DNA from: Artemia franciscana
Lineage: Eukaryota > Arthropoda > Branchiopoda > Anostraca > Artemiidae
Length of the DNA: 64,000 nucleotides
Assembly (NCBI RefSeq): GCF_032884065.1
Contig: NC_088863.1
Location: 62,441,512 to 62,505,511 of the forward strand
Reading direction: 5' to 3'
Within the stretch, counting starts at the first letter, position 1. The number at the start of each line of letters is the position of its first letter. The position numbers were made by a program, and so were the translations under genes. Below, piece by piece: positions 1 to 11,212 of this stretch. The notes under the pieces were generated by a model that did no database searches, had not been told where the DNA came from, and was given only the letters and a program-made list of their open reading frames with translations.

Positions 1-881
1 TTTTTTATTTAATGTTATAAAGAGTCAGCCAATGATATATCTTTTATGAGTATATCCCGTGCCTTTTAAGCCGTTCTTCCAGTTTATCACTAAATATTTG
101 CACCGGCTTAGCACAACTATCGTGAGTTGCAATCTGATTTATCCTTTCTTTTTAATTAATCAAAAAAGTGTCATTTTGTCGATTCAATAAATTATAGCTG
201 GCTCCCTCAATGTCATTGTCTTTGCTTTAGCAGCCTCATATGGTTTTTCAAATGACTATATCTGTGTCTAGCCTCGATCTGTCTTCCTCTCGTGCGTTCG
301 CCCTATAATCAAAATGGGCAATATAGAATCAATGTAAACAATATGCTGGTGTACATTGATAAACCATATCAATCTGCTCGCACCTATCATATCAACTTGT
401 CCCAAGTGATTGTGTGCTGCTTAAACTAAATTAACTCCAACACTATGCAACCTTATTTATAAAATTGAAATGATTTTTTCAATAGGAAACACTGAGTGTA
501 GTGAGATGGTAGCTGAGTGGTTTCGTTGAAAACTAGCAAAATTTTATTTTTACTCAAACACAAGATTAAAAAAATTTAGTTTTTGGTTTTATAATCATAC
601 TTTTATCATCATCTGCTGCATAACTCAGAAACTACCCATCAAATCAGCTTGTCTCAAGTGATTATGTGTTGTTTAAACTAATATCACTCCTACACTATGC
701 AACCTTCGTTAATCAAATTTAATTTTTTTTTTCAATAAGAAACACTGAGTGAAGCGAGATGGTAGCTGAGTTGCTTCGTCGAAAACTAGCAAAATTTTAT
801 TTTCACCCAAACACAAAATAAAAAAAAAAACTTTTTGGTTATATAATCACACTTTTATCATCACTTGCTGCATAACTCAGA

Positions 882-884
882 AAT
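882..884. repeat. Target-site duplication AAT, left
   Basis: AAT precedes the element start and is repeated at 2639-2641. Only one AAT is present at the unoccupied paralogous site near 13780. Confidence 0.8.
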
Positions 885-2638
885 CAAACAGTTCGTGGTA
901 ACGAACTGTAGTAAGGAGCGACCCGGCTCAATAGTAAACGAAACTCTAAAAAACGGAATTTCGATGCTAAAAGATATATCAAAAGAATCGGATTTTTATG
1001 CTGATTTCAAATATATAAGTTTTATCAAGTTTAATTATTGTCATCAAAAGTTACGAGCCTGAGAAAATTTGCCTTATTTTGGAAAATATGGGGTAACACC
1101 CCCTAAAAGTCATAGGATGACCTTTATAGGATAAAAATTACACCATCGCATTCAGCGTATCAGAGAACCCTATAGAAAAAATTTCAAGGTCCAATCTACA
1201 AAAATGTGGAATTTCGTATTTTTTGCCAGAAGACAAATCACGGGTGCGTGTTTATTTGTTTTTTTGTTTTTTGTTTTTTTTTTCCCCAGGGGTCATCGTA
1301 TCGACCAAGTGGTCCTAGAGTGTTGCAAGAGGGCTCATTCTAACGGAAATGAAAAGTTCTAGTGCCATTTTTAAGTGACCAAAAAAATTGGAGGGCACCT
1401 AGGCCCCCTCCCACGCTCATTTTTTTCCCAAAGTCAACGGATCAAAATTTTGAGATAGCCATTTTGTTCCGCAGAGTCGAAAACCATAATAACTATGTCT
1501 TTTGGCATGACTTACCCCCCACAGTGCCTGGGGGAGGGGCTGCAAGTTACAAACTTTGACCAATGTTTACATACAGTAATGGTTACTGGGAAGTGTACCG
1601 ACGTTATCAGGGGGATTTTTTTGGTTTGGGTGTGGGGTTCAGGGGAGGGGGCTATATGGGAGGATCTTTCCTTGGAGGAATATTTCATGGGAGAAGAGAA
1701 ATTCAATGAAAAGGGCGCAGGACTTTCTAGCATTACTATAAAAAAAAACAATGAAAATATAAACATGAAAAAGTTTTTTCAATTGAAAGTAAGGAGAAGC
1801 ACTAAAACTTAAAAAGGAACAGAGATTATTACGCATATGAGGGGTTCAAAAAATACTTTACCATAAAGAGCGAGGTATTTAGGAGGAGATAAACACTTCA
1901 CTCTTTATGCTAAAATTTTTTTAAATAATTTCAACTATTTATTCTACGGCCTTTCTGATTCAGGGGTCATTCTTAAAGAATTGGGACAAAACAAGATTTA
2001 GTGTGAAAAGCGAGGTATTAACGAGGGGCCAACCCCCTCATATATATAATCAAAAATGTAATAATATAAAAGTTTGTTACGTAAGTTAATTCTTAAGTTA
2101 CGTATTTTATTTTACTAATAAAAACGTTCGTTAAAAATAAAAGATCTAGTTGCCTTTTTAAGTAACCGAAAAATTGGAGGGCAACAAGACCTCCTTCCCC
2201 ACCCCTTATTTCTCAAAATCGTCTGAACAAAACTAAGAGAAAGCCATTTAGCCAAAAAAAGAATTAATATGCAAATTTCATTTTAATAATTTATGTACGG
2301 AGAGCCAAAATCAGTCGTGCATTAATTAAAAAACTTTCAGAAATTAAATAAAAAAAAACAAGTTTTTTTAAATGAAAGTAAGGAGCGACATTAAAACTTA
2401 AAACGAACAGAAATTACTCCGTATATGAAAGGGGCTTTTCCTCCTCGACACCCCGCTCCTTGCGCTAAAGTTTGATTCTTTCTCGCAACTCTACTTTTTA
2501 AAACAATAAAAAACTTTAGCGTAAGGAGCGGGCTGTCGAGGAGGAAAAGCCCCTTTCATATACGGAGTAATTTCTGTTCGTTTTAAGTTTTAATGTCGCT
2601 CCTTACTTTCATTTAAAAAAACTTGTTTTTTTTTATTT
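885..2638 (+). mobile_element. Hairpin-rich element, full-length copy 1 (1754 bp)
   Basis: This interspersed element begins CAAACAGTTCG and ends CTTG plus a T-rich run ATTT. It is flanked by AAT on both sides (882-884 and 2639-2641), and copy 2 shows the site without it. The first 30 bases hold a 9-bp stem hairpin (ACAGTTCGT, loop GGTA, ACGAACTGT). The last 300 bases form a long imperfect hairpin with arms 2343-2470 and 2514-2638. Between them are shorter inverted modules and a block with the phrases TTCTAGTGCC and TGGAGGGCA. No long open frame is present, so it is non-autonomous or wholly non-coding. I cannot assign it to a named superfamily: the 3-bp duplication is compatible with several DNA-transposon groups, but the two ends are not simple inverted repeats of each other. 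Confidence 0.85.
2343..2638. repeat. Terminal long hairpin of the element
   Basis: The left arm 2343-2470 is close to the exact reverse complement of the right arm 2514-2638, with a loop of about 43 bases. The arms contain the recurrent phrases AAGGAGCGACATTAAAACTT, CGTATATGAAAGGGGC and CGCTAAAG. The equivalent structures in other copies are 12614-12910 and 18253-18550, with more divergent examples at 31650-31975 and 55290-55632. An arm of this length would fold very stably as single-stranded DNA or RNA. Confidence 0.9.
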
Positions 2639-2839
2639 AATTACCCATAAGGCTGCGCTGTAAGAGGACTTGCTTTCAATCACTCCCTTGAGGCTGCGCA
2701 TGCGTAATGGTTAGAAACAACCTTTGTATCAACCTATCCCTGTCTCTACTAACCCCACTCTCCCATAATATTACAAATTCCTGGAGCTCTTAGAAATTTA
2801 GATTTTTCAAAATTGTAATGATAAAATATATATATATAG

Positions 2840-2842
<3 letters not shown>

Positions 2843-2903
<61 letters not shown>
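2843..2903. repeat. Poly-T tract
   Basis: About 61 consecutive T follow a short TA run. Equivalent tracts are at 13984-14034 (interrupted by A) and 23421-23462 (after the Helitron array). All three are followed by the same flank, AGCAAAGTACAAATGGTT. Confidence 0.95.
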
Positions 2904-2905
<2 letters not shown>

Positions 2906-3149
2906 CAAAGTACAAATGGTTTACCGTTTGAACTTTGCAATGATCCTAAAGGCATAGTTTTTGGACCTTTTAACTATGCTGAATCAAATAGATTTATCAA
3001 ATTTTGATCGGAAAAGTCTTTGGTGAAAAAGAAGAGTGTAAGTGGGGCCAGTTGCCCTTCAAACTTTTTTGTCGCTTTAAAGGGCCCTATTAAATTTTAT
3101 TTGTGTTTGTGTGGGACCCCTCTTAATCTCCTAGGACCTTTTGTTTGAT

Positions 3150-3645
3150 GCGATCATTTCTGAAAAAAAGTAAAAAAAAAAAAAAATAATAAACAGCACC
3201 CGTTATCTTTCCTCTGGCAGAAAAAAACGATATTCCAATTTTTATGTAGATGGTAGCTCCAAACCTCTACAGCAGGGTTCTCTGAAATGCTGAATCTGAT
3301 GGCGTGATTACTGTCAACATTCCATTTTTCGAAAATCATATGAATTTTGTCAGGCTTGTAGCTTTTGATAGGTAACATTAAATCAATAAATTTTTATATA
3401 TTTGGAATCGTTTTAATTGTTATCAGAATTTCGTCTTTTGGAGTTTCGGTTACTATTGGGCCAAGTCGCTCAATACTTACCGCTCGCTTTAAAGAACTAT
3501 TTGGTACCGTAGAGACGACATAATTTTTTGTGATTGTATTTAATTTGTCACTATTCATGTTGTTGAATGTTGAGACCCTTGCCCCTTTTATCAGAAAATA
3601 ATCCTTTTTGAAAATTTTGCTCAATTTTTCTTTAATTGTTATTCT
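3150..3645 (-). repeat. Divergent relative of the hairpin-element 5' region
   Basis: Read on the minus strand this follows the same order of phrases as 905-1300 of the full-length element: GAGCGAC, then CCCAATAGTAACCGAAACTC, then CATCAGATTCAGC, ending in a poly-T-rich run. It contains two open stretches, 3394-3624 (76 codons) and 3154-3378 (74 codons). I regard these as chance frames in an old element copy because the related full-length elements do not keep them open. Copies lie at 14281-14768 and 23700-24190. Confidence 0.6.
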
Positions 3646-5068
3646 TAAGCCATGGACCTAGCTGTTACTACGAGATGTCTTAACAACAATTCACTAATTA
3701 ATCTAAGCCTGAAAATACAGATGAGCGATGATCCATATAGGTTAAATCTAGCCGAAATCTATAAAGAATACTGGATAGTTTCAATTTGATTCGGCCATTC
3801 ACATCCAGAGGAGCTAGGCCCTTACCTCCACGTGATAATTAACCTGCGAGGTTTTGTGTATTGTGGAATTAATCTTGTGTCTGATCCGAGAGTTGAAAGT
3901 TGGGTTTTATATTTTTGTTTTCTTGGTTAGTCAAGGTAGAAACTAGGGTTAGTTGCCTAGAGAAAAGTTGACATTAGATTGATTTGGTATAGGAAGAGAA
4001 TACTCTGCTAAGCAAGATATCTTTTCGGGAGAGAAATAAAGTGAACTGTTGGAGGTTGATGCTTGTAGCCTTTGAAATGGCGTCTTGGGCCAATTAGTGT
4101 GGGACTTTCCTACCGCAGGGGAAATATACTTGTCACGTTAGGGTAATACACCTGAGAAATCCGTGTCGTGTTAGGGTCATCTCTGAACCCTGAGGTAATG
4201 CCAGGAATTTCTAGTGGCATTAGAGATCTCCAAATAGTGGCGGAGGCGGAGTAGGGACCTCCTTCCCCTTTCCTTCACTGATGGTAGCGAGTAAAGGGGT
4301 TATCAGGAGCACTGATAGCAAAAAACACACGTTTCCGAAGATACGGTTGGATTTAGCCTACAAGTAGGAGGCTGTACAAATTTGCAGGGAAAGACAGATT
4401 TGAAGCATTGGGAATGTAAAATTTGATGAGCTAGACTCTAGCTAGAAATGATGCGTTGCATAAGTGAGGATACCTTTGAAGAATGGCTTAGTCCTTGCCC
4501 AAAAACATAAAAATTAGAGAAAAATACGCAAACTGACCATCTTTGCTGGAATAATGAGACAATTGTAAGATTTTGAGAATAAAGAGAAATAACATGGTGT
4601 TAATTGAGTTTTCGGTTTCCAGTGGGGGAATCTCTCCGTATTAGAAAGTTTAACAGGTTGTAAGAACGATTCAGAGAAAATGAAAGTTGGATTATTATTT
4701 GAGTGAATTTGCAGACTTTGAGATAACCTTCAGTAACGACTGTTATAAGATTATTCAAGACAGCAAATTAGGAAAATTTGTCAGTTTCGTTTGCACGTTT
4801 GACATGGAAAGTGACAGGCACCTATCCTGTTGAGTAATCAGCTTAAGTGGATATTACATTTAGAGCACCAGTATCCGGGATGGATACGAGATTTTTTCTG
4901 CAGGGTAGTTTCCCTGTATGATTTTTAGTACAGCTAATGCTATTTTGTTTGTCAGAAATAGATTCCAATCGTGGAAGATTTATTTGCGCCAAATTAAGTT
5001 GTTATTTGCCAATTAAGTTTAGGTATTCCGGCTATTTTAGAGATTGTTGAATATGCTTATGCAGTCCT
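3646..5068. other. Duplicated sequence without recognisable gene
   Basis: A unit shared by copies 1, 2 and 3 (about 14769-16245 and 25391-26870). Stop codons are frequent in all frames, and I see no motif or RNA gene that I can name. Confidence 0.6.
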
Positions 5069-5071
5069 AAT

Positions 5072-7114
5072 CAAACAGTTCGTGGTAACGAACTGTAGTA
5101 AGGAGTGACCCGGCTCAATAGTAACCAAAACTCTAAAAAATGGAATTTTGATACCAATACCTACATCAAAAGAATCGCATTTTAATGCTGATTTTAAATA
5201 TATAAGTTTCATCAAGTTTAGTCTTACCCATCAAAAGTTACGAGCCTGAGAAAATTTGCGTTATTTTAGAAAATAGGGGGAAACGCCACCTAGAAGTCAT
5301 AGAATCTTAACGAAAATCACACCATCAGATTCAGCGTATCAGAAAACCCTACTGTAAAAGTTTCAAGCTCCTATCTACAAAAATGTGGAATTTTGTATTT
5401 TTTGCCAGAAGGCAGATCACGGATGCGTGTTTATTTGTTTTTTTGTTGTTTTTTTTCCCAGGGGTGATCGTATCGACCCAGTTTTCCTAGAATGTTGCAA
5501 GAGGGCTCATTCTAACGGAAATGAAAAGTTCTAGTGCCCTTTTAAGTGACCAAAAAAATTGGAGGGCACCTAGGCCCCCTCCCACGCTAATTATTTTACC
5601 AAAGTCAACAGATCAAAATTCTGAGATAGCCATTTTATTCAGCGTAGTCGAAAAACCTTATAACTATGTCTTTGGGGACGACTTACTCCCCCACAGTCCC
5701 CATGGGAGGGGCAACAAGTTACAAACTTTGACCAATGCTTACATATAGTAATGGTTATTGGGAAGTATACAGGCGTTTTCAGGAGGATTTTTTTGGTTGG
5801 GGGAGGGGTTGAGAAGAGGGGGATATGCTGGGGGAACTTTCCATCGATAATTTGTCATGGGGGAAGAAAATCTCCATGAAGGGAGCGCAGGATTTACTAG
5901 CATTATTTAAAAACACAATGAAAAAAAAATATGAAAAAATCTTTCAGCTGGAAGTAAGGAACAGCATTAAAACTTAAAACAAACGGAAATTATTACCCAT
6001 TTGAAGGGCTCACCTCCTCCTACTACCTCGCTCTTTACGTTAAAGTATTTTTAGTAATTTCAACTATTTATTCTACGGCTTTTGTGATTCTGGGGTCATT
6101 CCTAATGAATTGGGACAAAATTTAAGCTTTAGTGTAAAGAGCGAGGATCTGACAAGGGGGCGAACCCCCTCATATATGTAATAAAAATATGAGAATAAAA
6201 AAGTTCTTTACGTAAGCTAATTTATAAGTTACGTAAATCTTTTACTAATAAAAATATTCGTAAAAAATTAAAAGTTCTAGTTGCCTTTTTAATTAACCAA
6301 AAAATCGGAGGGCAACTAGGCTTCCTCCCCCGCTCTTTTTTTCTCAAAATCATTCGATCAAAATTATGAGAAAGCCATTTAGCCAAAAAAAAAAATGTAA
6401 ATTTCGTTTTAATTATTCCTCTGCGGAGAGCCAAAATCAAAACATGCATTGATTCAAAAACGTTCAGAAATTAAATAAAAAAAAAAAAGTTTTTTTTAAC
6501 TGAAAGTAAGGAGCGACATTAAAACTTAAAACGAACAGAAATTACTTCGTATATGAAAGAGGCTGCTTCCTCATCAACGCCCCGCTCTTTACGCTAAAGT
6601 TTGACTCTGTCTCTCAATTCTTCTTTTTAAAACAGTAAAAAACCCAGATCCGATGTCGGATGTGACCTGTAGGCGTCTAGGAAAAAAAAGTAAATGAATT
6701 TTAAGTGGCTATGCGTGGTTTCTGGAAAACAGGAAAGGAGTTATCGGATCAAGCTGAAATTTCGCGGATAAGCTCCTGGGCCCTAGGGGACCTTAACTAG
6801 TGAATTTCAGCCCGATCGGACAACGTTAAAGGGGGGCTTGGGTTGACAGGTCGAAACTTTTGGCCAGATTTTCCCCATGAAGAAAAAGTTGGAGGGGGAT
6901 GAAATTTTGCACGTTTCTTAGTTGGAGCTCGGGCTACGAAATGCATCCCTCCCCATCCGTCTGCGACCACTGGAACCGAAGATCGCTTAACATTGTAGTG
7001 TCTCGCCTCTTTATAGAGGCACGAGTGTGCCTCCTTGACGAAGTAATTTCTGTTCGTTTTAAGTTTTAATGTCGCTCCTTACTTTCAGTTAAAAAAACTT
7101 GTTTTTTTTTATTT
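5072..7114 (+). mobile_element. Hairpin-rich element, full-length copy 2 (2043 bp)
   Basis: Same family and orientation as the copy at 885. It is flanked by AAT at 5069-5071 and 7115-7117, and the empty site is preserved near 26870. It is longer than copy 1 mainly because the terminal hairpin is interrupted. The left arm (from about 6472) is intact to the loop. Roughly 6648-7042 is then unrelated, more GC-rich sequence, and the outer part of the right arm resumes at about 7043. No intact gene is visible. Confidence 0.85.
6648..7042. other. Foreign segment replacing part of the terminal hairpin
   Basis: About 395 bases, noticeably richer in G and C than their surroundings, sit where the loop and inner right arm of the terminal hairpin should be. 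They contain a small inverted pair, GCCTC and GAGGC, around 7010-7020. I find no long open frame, and the segment is not repeated elsewhere in the window. It could be a nested insertion or captured host DNA. Confidence 0.6.
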
Positions 7115-7599
7115 AATCATTCATAATAGTAATTGTGTATCATAGTTTTTGCATGCGGCAATTGTTGAGTTTGCCATGATTGAATGCTTAATTAAGGGGT
7201 ATTCCCCACGAAGATCACGCGCATGTTCGTACTAGTTGAAAATTTGACTATATTTTAAAGAGAGAATATACAATTTGAGCAAGAAAATGTTGCAAAAAGG
7301 GCAAAAGTATAAGGGTGAGAGCCAGGGAGGACCTCGTTCCCCGGGATTTGTCCATTAGAATGTGTGGTAAGAAATTTACTTGGTATTTAATTAATTAATT
7401 AATTTAAGTCGTTCCCAAAGACATAGTTATTAGGTTCTTCGGGTTGGATTGGAATTGTGAGTTGGATTGAAAATCTGACTATATTTTTAGAGAGAGAAAA
7501 TACCAATCGAACTAGAAAATATTCAATCCCGGACTCACACAAACTTTCTAGCTCTAGGGGTGGTAGCTTCCACTCAAGTCGTAATAAACAAAACTCTAC

Positions 7600-8330
7600 C
7601 GTTGAAAAGTTTGTACAGATATGAAAAGAAAGAAATGCCCGTAGGAAGGCAGATGAGAGAAACCCGTAGAGAGGTTGATAGGAACGAATGAAAAAAAGAA
7701 AAAATAGATCGAGAGATAGACGAAGAGAGAGCTCGTCAATAGTTTAGAAACATACCCCACTGGGAAATTCCAGAAAGTGAGATTTTACGCAAATAACTTC
7801 TGAACTATAAGATGACCATAATAATTTTTGTAAAGATCTATTGAAAGAGAAAGAAAATTATCCAACATTAAATGCTAAGACTTGAAAACATGCTACTTCG
7901 TTAACTTGGCGGGGAGCTAGACTAAAAACGAAATTCTTGATACTCCAGTTTGAAATGTATATAATCCAAAAAATGGGATGTGGAAGTGGCTAGGCAATGT
8001 AATATTAAAAATAGAACGCGCGAAAATGATTTTTCGAAAGAATTTTTAGAAAATAACAAACTTCAAAAGACACTAACGAATACAAGACGTTGACAAGAAC
8101 ATACCAAGGTGAAGCAATCATTCTATCGGAGAAAAATAAGAAAAAAGTTATCCGATGTGCTTTTCCTCGTAAGGATCGAGAATTTTTTACAATGGGGTCT
8201 AAGAAGAAGGACAATATGGACCAAACGGTTATTGAAGACGGTTTGTTTTGGATAATAAATAAATGATAGAAAAGTAAAAAAGAGACAAAAAGCACAAAGA
8301 GAAATATTACACACAAAATAAATTAGTTAT
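7600..8330 (+). pseudogene. Decayed coding-like stretch, family unknown
   Basis: The plus-strand frames are rich in Lys, Arg and Glu and hold several short open runs interrupted by stops and frame changes. The best preserved version is in the duplicate at 27440-28120, with open runs at 27633-27839 and 27770-28045. The composition looks like a broken protein gene or transposon frame rather than random AT-rich DNA. I could not match it to a family. The minus-strand open frame at 8005-8316 is hydrophobic only because it is antisense to these charged codons. Confidence 0.3.
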
Positions 8331-8639
8331 AAAAGAGAGTAAAATTGTAGGAAAAATTACAAAAAACTACGGAAAGACTAAAAGCTTAGGAGGGAGAAGA
8401 TCCACAGCCGATTGGACGAAACTACAGGTGATCATAAGATAGAGTTGGATAAGCTACAACGGGTCATGGAAAAGATTGGAGATACTGAATTTTGGGTTGG
8501 TTTGAAGAGGCTTGGGAAGGAATCTGAAACTGTTCCCATCAATTCAAAATAGGTTTTAGTTTTTTATGAGGGGGAGGAATCCCTTGGTGAGAATATCCTA
8601 CGAGAATACATGAAATAGCTCCAGTCTTATGGGCCAGTT

Positions 8640-9240
8640 GTGATCCCTTTACCGAGGCCTTTCTCTTCCAGTCTTCAATTTCATCTTCAATTGACATCCC
8701 CATTTGTTCATCATGCAAATCTCTTAGGGGTGAGATCCAGAAAAGTTGATTCGCGGTTTGCTCAGATTTTTACCTGATTCCCTGTACCCCATCGTTTTCG
8801 CAGAACTTTAAATTTTCGGCCGTGGATTATTTCAAAATATTCCAAGAGGCAATTCATATTTCAAGTAAGATATTCACTTGTTTTTATCGCTGGAGATCAA
8901 AAGGCTATTTCAGCCAAATTTTCTTGATGGCTCGCTTCATCGAATATACCAGAACCTATTCTAAGCTTCTTTCAAATGTAAATTCGTGAGAGCGAGAAAA
9001 TTTTGACTCAATCACGCTAAGTACGATTAGGTTCCACAAATCGTTTGGATTTTCCTTCTTCGAAATTCCAAACTTGATGAAAAGGGCCAACAGACAATTG
9101 CTTTGATTGGTTGGACAGAGATACTGCATGGCAATGGAACTAAGCCAAGCGGATGTTATAGTTGCAGATCCATGAGCCAACGGGTAGCTTCATTGGACAT
9201 GTACAAACGAAGAAGATCCACAAAAGATACTTGGTGATTT
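8640..9240 (+). pseudogene. Second decayed coding-like stretch, family unknown
   Basis: The plus-strand frames give mixed protein-like runs, for example around FHKSFGFSFFEIPNLMKRAN at about 9030-9090, broken by stops. The duplicate is 28430-29020, with open runs at 28512-28772. A 74-codon minus-strand open frame (8956-9180 and 28739-28963) lies antisense to it and differs by a single residue between copies. Since both copies are recent duplicates, that similarity does not show function. Confidence 0.28.
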
Positions 9241-9988
9241 CAATTTAATTCGGCCATTCATAGCCAGAGGGTAGGAGCTAAGCACTTACCTCCGCGCAAA
9301 AATTTACCCGAGAGGTTTTGAGCAGTTGAATTAATCTTGTGTCTGATTCTGACTCGAGAGTGTAAAGTTGAGTTTGAAAGTAGTAGGCTTTTTTCACATT
9401 TTTCTCTTCTTGGTTAGCCTAGGCAGAAACTAGAGTCAGTAGCCTAGAGAAAGGCTGAGATTAAATGGGTTTGGTATTGGAAGAGATTCATGTACTAAGC
9501 AAGATGTCTTTCCGGGAGGGAAAGAAAGATAATGGTTCGAGTTTAATACATATAGCCTTCGGCATGTTATCTTGAGCCAATTACTGTGGCACTTCTGTAA
9601 AGTGGGGGCAATATACTTGTCAGCACCCTGCCGGTTCTTGAAAACCGACAAGCGGGACGTGTAAAAATCTGTGACGGTGTAGGGTCACCCCTGACCCTAC
9701 CTAAATAGACCTAACAGAATACAGAATAACCTAAAAGCTAGGTTATTCTGGTGGCATTAGAGATATCCAAATAGTACCTGAGGTGGAATAGGGATCTTCC
9801 CCTCCCCCACAGTGAACATCTGTTATATTGGACTTCACAAGGATTTTAAATTTTTTCCTTTTGGGTTTTTATTTATTTTTTACTTTTCTTTATATGTTTA
9901 ATTTAGTTTATTTTTTCCGTTAATAACAAAAGAGTCACTTACTCAGAGAAAAAAAATACTTACTCACAGAGAGAAGGGCAAAAAGGAG

Positions 9989-9991
<3 letters not shown>

Positions 9992-10076
<85 letters not shown>
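9992..10076. repeat. (TA)n microsatellite
   Basis: About 42 TA repeats, ending in AAATAAGTTGTCTG, which is a Helitron 5'-terminal sequence (compare 19641). The tract marks the point where duplication copies 1 and 3 stop matching. Confidence 0.95.
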
Positions 10077-10081
<5 letters not shown>

Positions 10082-10556
10082 GTTGTCTGTGTGTGTGTGT
10101 GTGTGTGTCGAGTAACCTCATGTTTGTATGTCGACTGACGTCTTGTTTGTCGACTGACGTCATTATAAGGATTGAGCTGTATGCGTCATGAAGTTGTTTG
10201 TCGACTGACGTCATGTTTGTCAACTGATGAAATTACATACCGGGACACAAATGACGACCGGGACACAGGGAATATAAATGAGGACCAGGACACAGGGACA
10301 AAACTACAACGGGGACGCCGGGGGCACAGGCGGAATATATAAATGACGACCGGGACACAGGGATTGTTCGAATAGAAATTACAGACCGGGACACCGGGAC
10401 ACAAATGACGACCGGGACACCGGGACACAGGGAATATAAATGACAACCGGGACACCGGGACACAGGGAATATAAATGACGACCGGGACACTCAAAGAGAA
10501 ATTACAAACTGGGACACCGGGACACAAATAACGACCGGGACAAAAAATAAGTATTA
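10065..10556 (+). mobile_element. Helitron 5' fragment with GGGACAC minisatellite
   Basis: Begins within the TA tract and continues AAATAAGTTGTCTGTGTG. Several TGACGTC-containing repeats follow (10135-10215), then about 300 bp of tandem variants of GACCGGGACAC and GGGAATATAAATGACGACC. This order matches the Helitrons at 19641, 21825 and, inverted, 60577-62364. The 3' hairpin and CTAG end are missing, so it is a truncated element. Open minus-strand frames rich in Val, Pro and Ser here are by-products of the minisatellite. Confidence 0.75.
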
Positions 10557-10591
10557 AAAAAAATAACTATTTTGATTTTTGCAACCCCTCT

Positions 10592-11212
10592 TTGATTTTA
10601 GATTTTGATACAGTAAAACCGATTTTGATACAGTAAATGTTCTTTTAGTTTTCTATGTAAATCATTAATCCCAGAGAGGTTCGAATAATAGAGTTCTAAG
10701 AATTTGTTTAAGAAACAAACCTTTCTTAAGAAACGATTTTTCTTGCAGCCACAACATGTGCAAATACCTTTAATCATTGACACTTTATTTCTTTTTGAAA
10801 CTGTCCGAGTTAAGGACTCGGTTGCAGTAATCCTTTTACATTGCATACAATAAATCTCCGTTTATTGCAGAATAAAGTTTTTAAACAAATTTAAACTATT
10901 AAACATATCAATAAAAACTAACAGACTTCTACAATCTTAGGAAAGTCTCAAGAGTAGTAAATAACAAGCATTGAAATTCCTCAGGCTTGACTTTTTTTAG
11001 ATTTGGAATTTGTTTACTAAAATCAGCTCCTAATGAATTGCTGACTTTGCAGAAGGGATTAAAAGTTGTTTACAACGAAAATCCAAACTCGTCAAGATAA
11101 AAGATCAAATACCGCATTATACAATTAATGAATTGCAATCGTTGGCCGAAAACCATAATTTATAGACTATTGGCAAGAAGATTAAAATACCCAATACCAT
11201 CAATGATCATAT
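10592..11212. repeat. Duplicated segment bearing the zinc-ribbon ORF
   Basis: Matches 16255-16859 closely. Beyond the ORF it contains only AT-rich sequence with no frame I recognise. In both places its right edge is the start of a hairpin element. Confidence 0.8.
10598..10846 (-). CDS. Zinc-ribbon ORF resembling a Polinton/adintovirus-type protein
   Basis: An open frame of 82 codons. Two CxxC pairs are visible, C-M-Q-C before the first Met codon and near it, and C-T-C-C plus CGCKKNRF further on. They lie in the pattern YCxxC, about 25 residues, KGxCxxCGxKKxRF. As far as I recall this matches the small zinc-ribbon domain (DUF5679 type) found in Polinton/Maverick and adintovirus-like elements and large DNA viruses. 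In those it normally precedes a longer structural-type protein. Here the frame ends soon after, and no polymerase, integrase, protease or capsid frame is nearby. It is best read as a fragment of an old integrated element, duplicated at 16248-16493. The upstream codons (Glu-Ile-Tyr-Cys) fit the family, so the true reading may start before this Met. Confidence 0.5.
   Translation of the reverse strand: MQCKRITATESLTRTVSKRNKVSMIKGICTCCGCKKNRFLRKVCFLNKFLELYYSNLSGINDLHRKLKEHLLYQNRFYCIKI

Larger units (their letters stand above)
11..9991 (+). repeat. Segmental duplication, copy 1
   Basis: This stretch begins with the motif AATGTTATAAAGAGTCAGCC, which recurs at 12911 and 18551. With the two hairpin elements at 885-2638 and 5072-7114 removed, 11-884 plus 2639-5071 matches 12911-16254 almost base for base. 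It also matches 18551-26870, apart from the Helitron array there. The part 7115-9991 matches 26873-29786. Bases 1-10 are the last ten bases of another hairpin-element copy whose body lies before the window. Most of the unit shows no recognisable gene. Its short open frames are duplicated along with everything else, so their conservation is not evidence of selection. Confidence 0.9.

Noticed and set aside
1362-1836. Several overlapping ORFs inside the hairpin element
   Set aside because: They overlap in multiple frames on both strands and are disrupted in the other element copies, so they are not evidence of a transposase.
3154-3624. Two minus-strand ORFs conserved in three copies
   Set aside because: Conservation is explained by recent segmental duplication. 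They align with the non-coding 5' region of the hairpin element, where the frames are not kept open.
10186-10527. Val-Pro-Ser-Arg-rich repetitive frames, also at 20532-20832, 22291-22955 and 61009-61835
   Set aside because: They are produced by the GGGACAC minisatellite read on the reverse strand. Period and frame shift between copies, with no start context or flanking gene.
10240-10540. Possible CRISPR array (regular short repeats)
   Set aside because: Repeats are variable, directly abutting and without unique spacers, and the context is a eukaryotic Helitron.
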